DNA of 64,000 bases from Herpetosiphon gulosus (GTDB lineage: Bacteria > Chloroflexota > Chloroflexia > Chloroflexales > Herpetosiphonaceae), in the NCBI RefSeq assembly GCF_039545135.1, contig NZ_BAABRU010000007.1:186001-250000 (forward strand), in the 5' to 3' direction. Made by a program: the position numbers and the translations under genes. The notes under the pieces were generated by a model, which did no database searches, was not told the DNA's origin, and saw nothing but the letters and a program-made list of their open reading frames with translations. Of this stretch, positions 42,859 through 50,290 are shown in pieces (the stretch's first letter is position 1; every line of letters starts with the position of its first letter).

Positions 42859-43281
42859 TTACTCTAGACGCAGATTACCATCACGATTGGCAATATCGTT
42901 GGCATTGGCAGCCTGTTCAGCGGTGTAGTTCAGGGGTTGTGAGGGAACCCATTGCCCATCAATTTTTTGGCAAACCGCATTTAATGTAACGCTTACTTGT
43001 TGACTGGTGCGTTGATATGAGCCAGCTGGCACGAATGGCCCCAAATTATCCGAGACATTATGGTTGGCTGGATTATCGGTGAACAAGGTCAAAACCCCGT
43101 TCATATTGGCCAAATCGGTAATTGTGCCAGCTTGGTTAGCCGAATAGCTCAACGGCGGCGATTGCACCCAACTGCCATCATTCTTTTGACAAAGCGCGGT
43201 AATTGTTACATTAATGTTTTGGCTAGTACGTTGGTAGGAACCTGCTGGAACATATTCTTTGGCTTGTTCTTGCACTGACAT
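42859..43281 (-). CDS. Cyanovirin-N (CVNH) lectin-like protein with two repeats
   Basis: A 140-residue protein made of two tandem CVNH units, about 13-70 and 82-140. Each has PAGSYQRTSQ at the start and CQK.DG.WV in the middle; the first ends GVLTL, the second GNLRLE. CVNH domains are mannose-type sugar-binding lectins in cyanobacteria, fungi and ferns. Each repeat keeps only the second Cys of the usual pair (the first is Ser in RTSQ), so the classical disulfides cannot form. There is no signal peptide, which fits a cytosolic, reduced location. AAGGAG precedes the ATG at 43281. Confidence 0.88.
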   Translation of the reverse strand: MSVQEQAKEYVPAGSYQRTSQNINVTITALCQKNDGSWVQSPPLSYSANQAGTITDLANMNGVLTLFTDNPANHNVSDNLGPFVPAGSYQRTSQQVSVTLNAVCQKIDGQWVPSQPLNYTAEQAANANDIANRDGNLRLE

Positions 43282-43572
43282 AGGTATTCGCTCCTTGTAC
43301 CAAAAGCCGTTTGCCATAGCTTACGTTAAGCATTGTCTGCTGCTGATCGGCTAGCCTTGAAGCCTCGCTAGCGAACCACACAGGGCGATATCTGTAAACT
43401 ATTTAATGTATAGATATCTATGATTGAGCGCTCGTTAATTAAACGTTGCATCCAGCCAAATCATGAATTATTTCACTCAACATACCTAAAAGATCGCCGT
43501 AGACATCCATCAAGACCACGTGTATGCTATGCTGGGTGTAAGTAGCAGTCAATGTATGTTGAGGAAGATTGC

Positions 43573-44508
43573 ATGGAACTTTTGCCAGATTTACCACTGG
43601 TTCATTTACGCTTTGTTTATCGCTTTATGGCTGAAACCCGCTTGCCACGTTGGAAGGGGGCACTATTGCGCGGTGGCTGGGGTCGCGCCCTGAGCAAAGT
43701 TTTTTGCATTCCAACCTGTGAGAATGTGAATGATTGTCAAGTCGCCTGCCCCTATCGCAACCTTTTTGCCCCAGAAGCACCGCCAAATCAATTAGTTGGG
43801 GTACGCGAAGCACCACGGCCATTTATTGTACGCCCACCACTCGATGAACAAACCCAGTTTAGCATTGGCGATCGATTAAGCTTTGATTTAATTTTGATTG
43901 GCTCGGCTGAACGCCATGTCATTCCGATTATTGCGGCCTTTGAGCATTTGGGTCGTTTAGGTCTAGGCGAAGATCGGGCGCTGGCTGAGTTGACCCAAGT
44001 TGATAGTTTTTCCAGCCAGCGTCAGCAATTCATACCATTATTAAAGGATGGTCAATGGTTTGGAATGGCGGCGCAGCTTCAACCGCAATTTTTTCTTGAT
44101 CATGCTCAGCGTTTTGCGAGCCGCTGGCAGTTGCAGTTTGTTACGCCAACCCGCCTCAAACAGCATGGCCAGTTGGCGCGACAATTCGATTTACCGTTGA
44201 TTGTGGGTGCTGCCCTACGGCGTATGCAACAAATGAATAGCTTATATGGCACAAAACCCTGGAATTGCGATCTTGATCAATTATTTAACCAAGCGCGGGC
44301 TGCGCAATTTGAGGCCGCTAACACTCGTTGGGTTGAATGGGGTCGAACCTCGGCGGCAACTGGCCAAAATATGCAGTTTGGCGGAGTCGTTGGTACAATC
44401 GATTTTTCGCGGGTTACACCCGCATTAACTGCCCTGTTGCTCATGGCCTCGGCGCTGCATATTGGCAAAGCTGCGGTTTTTGGCAATGGCTGGTTTCGGT
44501 TACGCTGA
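43573..44508 (+). CDS. cas6: Orphan Cas6-type CRISPR RNA endoribonuclease
   Basis: A 311-residue RAMP protein. The N-terminal region has RWKGALLRGGWGRALSKVFC, then clustered Cys (C...C......C...CPYRNLFAP), as in the Cas6 Pfam family PF10040. The C-terminus has the Gly-rich RAMP loop LHIGKAAVFGNGWFRL. Cas6 cleaves pre-crRNA within the repeat. No cas1, cas2, effector genes or CRISPR array occur in the window, so it is isolated or acts in trans on distant arrays. The start at 43573 has GAGGAAG; an ATG seven codons earlier is poorer. Confidence 0.82.
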   Translation: MELLPDLPLVHLRFVYRFMAETRLPRWKGALLRGGWGRALSKVFCIPTCENVNDCQVACPYRNLFAPEAPPNQLVGVREAPRPFIVRPPLDEQTQFSIGDRLSFDLILIGSAERHVIPIIAAFEHLGRLGLGEDRALAELTQVDSFSSQRQQFIPLLKDGQWFGMAAQLQPQFFLDHAQRFASRWQLQFVTPTRLKQHGQLARQFDLPLIVGAALRRMQQMNSLYGTKPWNCDLDQLFNQARAAQFEAANTRWVEWGRTSAATGQNMQFGGVVGTIDFSRVTPALTALLLMASALHIGKAAVFGNGWFRLR

Positions 44509-44620
44509 GGGTTCAGGGTTTAGGGGCCAGGGGTCAGTATTTAATCAAAAGGCTCAAAATACTAAAGAATAAAGGCAGAAGTCAAAAATCAAAAGGTCTA
44601 GGGACTAAGGATTTAACCCA

Positions 44621-44695
44621 GAGGCTATAGGCTTTTGACTTTTGGCATAATGGTAGGTTTTCCCATCATCAGCGCTAGCCAAAAGCCTATAGTCC
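44621..44695. repeat. Long inverted repeat, relative of 16286-16365
   Basis: Arms GGCTATAGGCTTTTG and CAAAAGCCTATAG facing each other in about 75 bp. The stretch before it (44509-44610) contains GGGTTCAGGGTTTAGGGGCCAGGGG-type low-complexity sequence also found in inverse near 48125-48290. Confidence 0.65.
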
Positions 44696-44775
44696 CATGC
44701 TTCATATCCTTCCTAGCTCAAAAAAGTTCAGGCCCAGCTACTTGCTGTTCGCAGGCTAATGGTGCTTTCGCTGCG

Positions 44776-46113
44776 CTAATCGCCACGTCGGCTGGCAATC
44801 AGCGCCAATTGATTCAATAATTGCCCAGCGTAAATTGGGCGCTCGCCTTCGTGATAATAGCGATGATACAAATGAGGCTCAAGCTCACTCAGGGTTTGCA
44901 TTGCCCATTCTTCACAGGCAATTTTGCTAGCTTTGATCAGGCCATGATTCATGGCAGCAGTAGCAACCCCCAGCTGCTCATGTTCAAGCGAACGAATGAC
45001 GACGGCGATCAAGCCATGTATTTGCGGTTGATCGCTAGCCTGAATAAAGCCAGCTCGCGCTAATTGACGCAAGAGCCGATTGAGCATACGCTGACTGAAT
45101 CCAGTTGCAAAGCCCAGAGCGCTCAATGGAATCGGCAGATTTGGTGCGCAACAGGCCAACAAACTTAGCAAACGCCGCAGTTTAAGCAAATCGCCACCAG
45201 TCTTTGCTTTAACCAACAAATCATAGTTAATCCACACGGTAGCAGCGATGATCGATTGATAATTGGTCGCTGAACGATATTCAATCTCAGCTAAATCCTG
45301 GGCATTCAGTTCAAGCTCATCGAGCAAAGCCTGCTGAAGTCGCTCAAGGTAACGGATGGGTGCAAGGGTTGGCTCAAGTTTGCCTAAGGCATAACCAACT
45401 AAATAAAGCGCCAAAGGCAAATAACTAACCGCCTCAGCCAATTGAGCAGCCTCAGCTAGATTAAGTCGCGGCACCAAACGCTGGAGCAATCCACAACTTT
45501 CGCGTGGCTCAAGCACATCAAGGGGCAATTGGTGAATATTGCTGGCTGACCATGTGCTGTTACGACTTGTTACCAAAATTCGACAGCCACTGCTTGGTGA
45601 AGGCCGATACATTTCGAGCAAAGCCTCATTTTCGCAGTTATCGAAGATCAATAAACGGGGGATGGGATTATTAAAAAAAGCTTGTACCTCAGTCAAACGC
45701 TGTTCCCATTCAGCCAACTTGAGATCTCGTGCATGGTAGATTTTGCGCCAAATTGCGTCGAGACTGGGCAACACAATACAGCGAACTGAATTAGTATCAT
45801 CGGCGTTAATCCAAAAAACGCCGCCTGCAAAGTAATGCCCATATCGATGAGCAAACTCAAGGGCTAGGCTGGTTTTACCCATACCACCCATGCCAGTGAT
45901 CACCACTGCTGGAGTGCTTTCGGTTGCATCGCGGCTAGCCATGGCCTGAGCCAACTGGCGCAAGTAAAATTCACGTCCAATAAAGGTATTCGCCGGATGC
46001 AAAGGCAGCCACGATTCAGGCGCAGGTTGCTGGCGCTTGGGAATCCGCTTGAGCGGCAATTTAGCGAATTGTGCATATGCTCGTTGCAACGTTTCAGGAT
46101 CTGGCTGGTGCAT
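44776..46113 (-). CDS. NB-ARC/STAND ATPase, probably C-terminally truncated
   Basis: A 445-residue protein. After about 40 residues comes an NB-ARC module: NTFIGREFYLRQLAQ, Walker A ITGMGGMGKTSLA, FWINADD, Walker B LLIFDNCEN, ILVTSRNSTW, SYLPLALYLVGYALG. A winged-helix part follows (LLSLLACCAPNLPIPLSALGFA, FIQASDQPQIHGLI). In relatives a TPR array follows from LLNQLALIA..., but here the frame stops after ASRRGD. No N-terminal effector domain is present. The start at 46113 has GAGGAAG. It may be a remnant of a larger STAND protein. Confidence 0.8.
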   Translation of the reverse strand: MHQPDPETLQRAYAQFAKLPLKRIPKRQQPAPESWLPLHPANTFIGREFYLRQLAQAMASRDATESTPAVVITGMGGMGKTSLALEFAHRYGHYFAGGVFWINADDTNSVRCIVLPSLDAIWRKIYHARDLKLAEWEQRLTEVQAFFNNPIPRLLIFDNCENEALLEMYRPSPSSGCRILVTSRNSTWSASNIHQLPLDVLEPRESCGLLQRLVPRLNLAEAAQLAEAVSYLPLALYLVGYALGKLEPTLAPIRYLERLQQALLDELELNAQDLAEIEYRSATNYQSIIAATVWINYDLLVKAKTGGDLLKLRRLLSLLACCAPNLPIPLSALGFATGFSQRMLNRLLRQLARAGFIQASDQPQIHGLIAVVIRSLEHEQLGVATAAMNHGLIKASKIACEEWAMQTLSELEPHLYHRYYHEGERPIYAGQLLNQLALIASRRGD

Positions 46114-46226
46114 AACAAGCTTCCTCAGCAATTGACGCGCCTATAATAACCGAAGAATGTCTGCATCGGTCAAGAGAACATGGGGGTTAGGTTATCGATA
46201 CAATACCTCAATCCTTAACTACCAAT

Positions 46227-46255
46227 TTGACAAAAGATCTGAGGCTGTGTATACT
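46227..46255 (+). promoter_or_regulatory. Sigma70-type promoter of tRNA-Lys
   Basis: TTGACA (46227-46232), 17-bp spacer, TATACT (46250-46255). Transcription should start near 46262, eight bases before the tRNA. Confidence 0.85.
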
Positions 46256-46269
46256 TATAGACGCTGTTT

Positions 46270-46344
46270 GGGCCGGTAGCTCAATGGTCGAGCATCTGAC
46301 TCTTAATCAGCTGGTTGTGGGTTCGAGTCCCACCCGGCTCACCA
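46270..46344 (+). tRNA. tRNA-Lys (anticodon CUU)
   Basis: Cloverleaf is complete: acceptor GGGCCGG/CCGGCTC, D-arm GCTC...GAGC, anticodon loop CTCTTAA with CTT, T-arm GTGGG-TTCGAGT-CCCAC, and an encoded ACCA end. It reads AAG codons. Confidence 0.97.
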
Positions 46345-46352
46345 AACACAGA

Positions 46353-46384
46353 GGGACGTAGCAAATTTGCTACGTCCCTTTTTT
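46353..46384 (+). terminator. Intrinsic terminator of tRNA-Lys
   Basis: Perfect 13-bp inverted repeat GGGACGTAGCAAA/TTTGCTACGTCCC followed by six T. It may also serve the convergent carboxypeptidase gene. Confidence 0.9.
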
Positions 46385-46410
46385 GTGGTTTCAAGCTGCT
46401 GGTGAAATAG

Positions 46411-47904
46411 TTAATACAACTCAGCAAATTTTGTTTGTAAATATTTGACATACGGTGCAGCATCCATTGGGCGGCCAGTGGCCCGTTTAATCAACTCATT
46501 GGGCAAGAATTTGCTGCCATGTTGATGGATATGTTCACGCATCCAGCCCAGCAATGTGCCAAATTGACCCTGCCGCATTTCATCCCAAATTTCAGGATGC
46601 TTGGCGATCGCCGTATCGAACAATTGCACCGAAAGCACATTGCCGATGGTATAGGTTGGGAAGTAGCCAAACATCATGCCCGACCAGTGAATATCTTGCA
46701 AGACACCCTCGGCATCGTTGGGTGGTGTGATGCCAAGATAGGCTTGCATTTTGGAATTCCAGGCTTCCGGCAAATCGGCAACTTTGAGCGTGCCTTCAAC
46801 TAGAGCAATTTCCAATTCCATACGCAACAAAATATGCAAATTGTAGGTCAGTTCGTCGGCTTCAACCCGAATCAACGAGGGCTTAACCGCATTGACCGCG
46901 CGATAGAAGCTTTCTAGTTCGACCTTGGCTAATGGCTCGGGAAAGGTTGCCTGCAAATCGCTGTAGAAAAATTCCCAGAATGGCCGCGAACGCCCAACAA
47001 TGTTTTCCCACATACGTGATTGCGATTCGTGTACACCTAACGATGTGCCTCGCCCAAGTGGCGTGCGATCAAGTTCGGGCTTGATGTTTTGTTCATATAG
47101 CGCATGGCCAGTCTCATGCAGCGTGCCGAACAAGGCTGGTGAGAGCCAATTGGGATTAAAGCGCGTGGTGATCCGCACGTCGTTGCGGCCAAAGTTGCTA
47201 CAAAATGGATGGGTACTACGATCTTGACGACCGCGATTCCAATCGTAGCCATAGCGCACGGTCACCTTTTTGCCAAACTCTTCTTGCAAGGCTTCAGGAT
47301 AATTGCCATGTAACGGGGCATCGCGGCCATCGTCGCCCATGGCGGCAATTTTCAGCACCAACGGCACAGTGCCAGCCTTCAACTCTTCGAACAGGCCAAT
47401 GGCTTGATTGGTGGTTAAACCACGTTCATAGCTATTAAGCAAGGAATCGTAGGGATGTTCGTCGTAGCCCAAGAATTCGGTTTGTTCGCGCACCATCTCA
47501 ACAATCGTTTCAAGATGGGGTTGAAACTGACCAAAATCGGAGTTGGCGCGAGCATCTTCCCAAACTTTACCCGCCAAAGCCCGTACCCGCGATTGTTTGG
47601 CCACAAATTCAGCAGGCAACTTGCTCGAACGCTCGTAGTTGTAGCGCGTATGACTGATCAAACGGGCATCATCAGAGTCGGGTGGCAAATCGGTAACGTT
47701 GACTGCATCGAGCAATTTAAGCGTTTTTTCGCCAGTAAATAGCTCGTGCGAAATCCGACTAATCGTAGCCAACTGTTCGGCGCGAGTGCTCGATCCGCCG
47801 CGTGGCATTTGGGTACGCTGATCCCATGACAGTAATCCAGCAGTATGGTTGAGATCGCGAATCGTCGCCAGATGTTCACGAAGTTGCTCAAGGGCTTGGC
47901 TCAT
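46411..47904 (-). CDS. M32-family metallocarboxypeptidase (Taq type)
   Basis: A 497-residue zinc carboxypeptidase. The zinc motif is HETGH at 263-267 with the third ligand in GVHESQSRMWEN (Glu 293); DWNRGRQDRSTHPFC and the C-terminal region YAEG-like GMMFGYFPTYTIGN complete the family pattern. It removes C-terminal residues from peptides and is cytoplasmic. Length is typical. AAGGAT precedes the start. Confidence 0.96.
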   Translation of the reverse strand: MSQALEQLREHLATIRDLNHTAGLLSWDQRTQMPRGGSSTRAEQLATISRISHELFTGEKTLKLLDAVNVTDLPPDSDDARLISHTRYNYERSSKLPAEFVAKQSRVRALAGKVWEDARANSDFGQFQPHLETIVEMVREQTEFLGYDEHPYDSLLNSYERGLTTNQAIGLFEELKAGTVPLVLKIAAMGDDGRDAPLHGNYPEALQEEFGKKVTVRYGYDWNRGRQDRSTHPFCSNFGRNDVRITTRFNPNWLSPALFGTLHETGHALYEQNIKPELDRTPLGRGTSLGVHESQSRMWENIVGRSRPFWEFFYSDLQATFPEPLAKVELESFYRAVNAVKPSLIRVEADELTYNLHILLRMELEIALVEGTLKVADLPEAWNSKMQAYLGITPPNDAEGVLQDIHWSGMMFGYFPTYTIGNVLSVQLFDTAIAKHPEIWDEMRQGQFGTLLGWMREHIHQHGSKFLPNELIKRATGRPMDAAPYVKYLQTKFAELY

Positions 47905-48039
47905 GGGTGCTTAATCCTTTTTAATTGAAGCAGCATGACCATGTTGATCATGCCGCTGACGATACCTACTCTATTTTAGCATATGTTGATATGATCATAC
48001 GAGTTTCTTTTAAAAATCAAGGGGTCAGGAAGTTTTTGA

Positions 48040-48292
48040 GCCACGAAGCACACGAAAAACTGAAACCGCGAAGGACACGAAGGTTTAGTTTTTTAGCCAC
48101 AGATTCACCCAGATGGATGTGATGATTCTACTTTGCCCCTAATCCCTGAACCCCAACCCCTAAGTTCTGAAGTCTAAACCCTCACTCCCTCTGCGCCTCT
48201 GCGTTAAATCGTCGTGCCTGATTCCTAATCCCTATGCTCTATGTTCTATGTTCTACAACTTCCCTGACCCCTGATCCCTAGCCCCTGACCTC
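48040..48292. repeat. Repeat-rich intergenic region between carboxypeptidase and lipoprotein genes
   Basis: Contains a CCACGAAG/CACACGAA repeat (48041-48082), CTCTGCGCCTCTGCGTTAA near 48190, inverted GAACATA heptamers (48237-48256) and CCCTGACCCCTGATCCCTAG-type low-complexity sequence on both sides. The G-runs on the minus strand could form quadruplexes. No gene is visible. Confidence 0.6.
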
Positions 48293-50197
48293 TTATTCTC
48301 TAATTCCCCACAATTGCAACTGCCCACGATCAACCGAAACGATCAAGCGTTGGTCGGGGGCAATAATCGCATTTTTGGCGCTAAACAACGCTTGTCCATC
48401 ATTAATACGATAAATAATCACGTTTGGTTCAGTTGGGTTATTGGCTAGCGGAGCAGATTGCAGCAGCAACAATTGTCCATCGGGGCTAAATTGAATTACA
48501 GGATACCAAGATCGCGGATCAAACGCTTGGCTACTAGTGTGGCACTGAACTTCTCGGTACACTTGCAAACTGGCTCGATCAAGCACAACTGCACAAATGT
48601 TGCTTGAATCGGAGGGTTGGGTTGCTACGGCCAGGGTTTGGTCATCGGCGCTCACGGCTAATGCCAAGGCTGGTTGATTGAGGTCGATTGTTTGCAAGGT
48701 TGTGCCTGTGCTAAGCTCCAGCAAACTCAGTTGCCCTTGCTCGGTTAACAACACCAATTGATTTTGATTGGGGACAATCGCCAAATCGACCAAATAGCCA
48801 GGATCAAGTTGGCGACTATAAAGCGGTTGGCCTGCCTGCGAAACATACAACTCAAGCTGACTGATACTGACTGCCTCAACGACCAATTGCCGATCAGCAT
48901 CGGTCGCCATCAAGGTGTAACCAACATCATCGATGCCATGGAGTTGTTGCTGCCAAAGCTGACTCATATCGCCTAGATTCCACTGGCCAACGCCAAGGTT
49001 GATCTGGCTACTATCGCTGCTAAAGTCAGGTTTTGGATTCAGGCGATAGAAGATTGGGCGTGGGATTTTATAGGCAAGCCTGGTTTGCTCAAGATCGAGA
49101 ATCTGCTGGCCGCCAGCGATCGCCAACAATTGGCTATTGGGACTCAATGTTGGTTGATAATAGACCGGAAAATTGAAGCTTTGGCTATGCCCATCGGAGA
49201 GCGCAACAACCGTCAGCGCTTGATCATCGAATAACAAGGCTTGGCTGCTATCAGGGCTAAATCGCAGGTTTTTGCTACTGTTGCCAGCATAAATAACCTC
49301 TTGATCAGCCAGCCGAATCAGGCTCACATCACTATCACTTGGCACACCTTCAGGAATAGCAAAACGCGCCTCGATTTGACCATCGGGGCTGATGATCCGT
49401 GGGTTGGGTTGATCGTAATTGGTTGGCTGGGTATTCCAAGTATAGTCAGTATCGTCGGTTGGCTGGCGTTCAATAAACTCGCCCATGCTAGCGTTATAGC
49501 GCTCGATCGACCACACGCCTGCGAATGCTGGATCGCTGCTAACTTCAATTAATGCTTCGATGATCGTGTTATCAGAGCTAACCCGAATTGCTTTGATGGC
49601 GCTAGCGCTGCGCACAAAATAGGCTTGTTCAAGCAATGGTAAGCGATGCACCCCAAAACCGAGTTCTGTTACTACCACCACAAATTCGTTATTTGGGGCA
49701 AAATCGCCATTTTGCAGCGTGCCTAGACCGATTGTTTGTAATAGCTCAATTTGTGGTAGGGTTGCTTCATTAATCGTTTGGCTGCTACGGGCTGGCAATT
49801 TAAACGGGGCTGCTAACAACCCATAGCTATTGGGGTTAATGTGTTCAATTGAGCTAGCTGGCAGTTGCATCAATTGAGGCAAGAGATTATTGGTTTGAAC
49901 AACGCTAGCAACTTGAGTCGCAACGAGGGTTGGCTCGCTCGTAGCCGTTGCAACAAGTGCTTGGGTTGGGCTGGGCAAGGCCTGGGTTGGCGCAGTTGTC
50001 GCGCTTGGTAAGGCTTGGGTAGAGGCAAGCGTTGCCGAGGCTTGAGGTGCTAAGCCTTGAACACTGCTACCTGACGCAATGTTGGTCGCGGTTGGTAATA
50101 CACTTGGGGTTGGCTGGGCTGCTGGTGTGCTTTGGCAAGCACTAATGATCATGATTAAAAGACCGAAGCCGAGCCGTTGGGCTGGTTGCTTGAACAT
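48293..50197 (-). CDS. Beta-propeller-like lipoprotein 1
   Basis: A 634-residue protein with a lipoprotein signal ending LIMIISAC. A Pro/Thr/Ala-rich linker of about 120 residues follows. The rest shows repeated motifs of propeller blades, such as FSPDSSQALLF, LSPNSQLLAIAGG, VSADDQTLAVAT and QFSPDGQLLLL. It ends in GQLQLWGIRE. It is a paralogue of the gene upstream (50291-52216), with the same end. It probably sits on the outer face of the cell membrane and may bind ligands or peptidoglycan; no enzyme motif is seen. The start codon lies inside an inverted repeat described separately. Confidence 0.8.
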   Translation of the reverse strand: MFKQPAQRLGFGLLIMIISACQSTPAAQPTPSVLPTATNIASGSSVQGLAPQASATLASTQALPSATTAPTQALPSPTQALVATATSEPTLVATQVASVVQTNNLLPQLMQLPASSIEHINPNSYGLLAAPFKLPARSSQTINEATLPQIELLQTIGLGTLQNGDFAPNNEFVVVVTELGFGVHRLPLLEQAYFVRSASAIKAIRVSSDNTIIEALIEVSSDPAFAGVWSIERYNASMGEFIERQPTDDTDYTWNTQPTNYDQPNPRIISPDGQIEARFAIPEGVPSDSDVSLIRLADQEVIYAGNSSKNLRFSPDSSQALLFDDQALTVVALSDGHSQSFNFPVYYQPTLSPNSQLLAIAGGQQILDLEQTRLAYKIPRPIFYRLNPKPDFSSDSSQINLGVGQWNLGDMSQLWQQQLHGIDDVGYTLMATDADRQLVVEAVSISQLELYVSQAGQPLYSRQLDPGYLVDLAIVPNQNQLVLLTEQGQLSLLELSTGTTLQTIDLNQPALALAVSADDQTLAVATQPSDSSNICAVVLDRASLQVYREVQCHTSSQAFDPRSWYPVIQFSPDGQLLLLQSAPLANNPTEPNVIIYRINDGQALFSAKNAIIAPDQRLIVSVDRGQLQLWGIRE

Positions 50198-50243
50198 AAC
50201 TCCTCCTTTGCTGAATGGATCTATCATCCAAGAAGGAGTTATG
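50195..50243 (-). promoter_or_regulatory. Hairpin sequestering the ribosome site of lipoprotein 1
   Basis: On the minus-strand RNA CATAACTCCTTCTT pairs with AAGGAGGAGTTATG, 14 pairs of which one is G-U. The right arm is the Shine-Dalgarno plus the start codon. The same element precedes lipoprotein 2. Confidence 0.7.
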
Positions 50244-50290
50244 TCAGACCATAGTACGAATCTGATAGAATACTTATACCTAACTGAAAT

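Noticed and set aside
46281-46463. Open frame with GEPGGTRTHNQLIKSQ
   Set aside because: It is a translation across the tRNA-Lys gene on the wrong strand, a frequent annotation artefact.
48100-48292. Possible CRISPR-like or minisatellite array of CCCTGACCCC units
   Set aside because: Units are irregular in length and sequence and no spacer periodicity is visible; described as low-complexity repeat.
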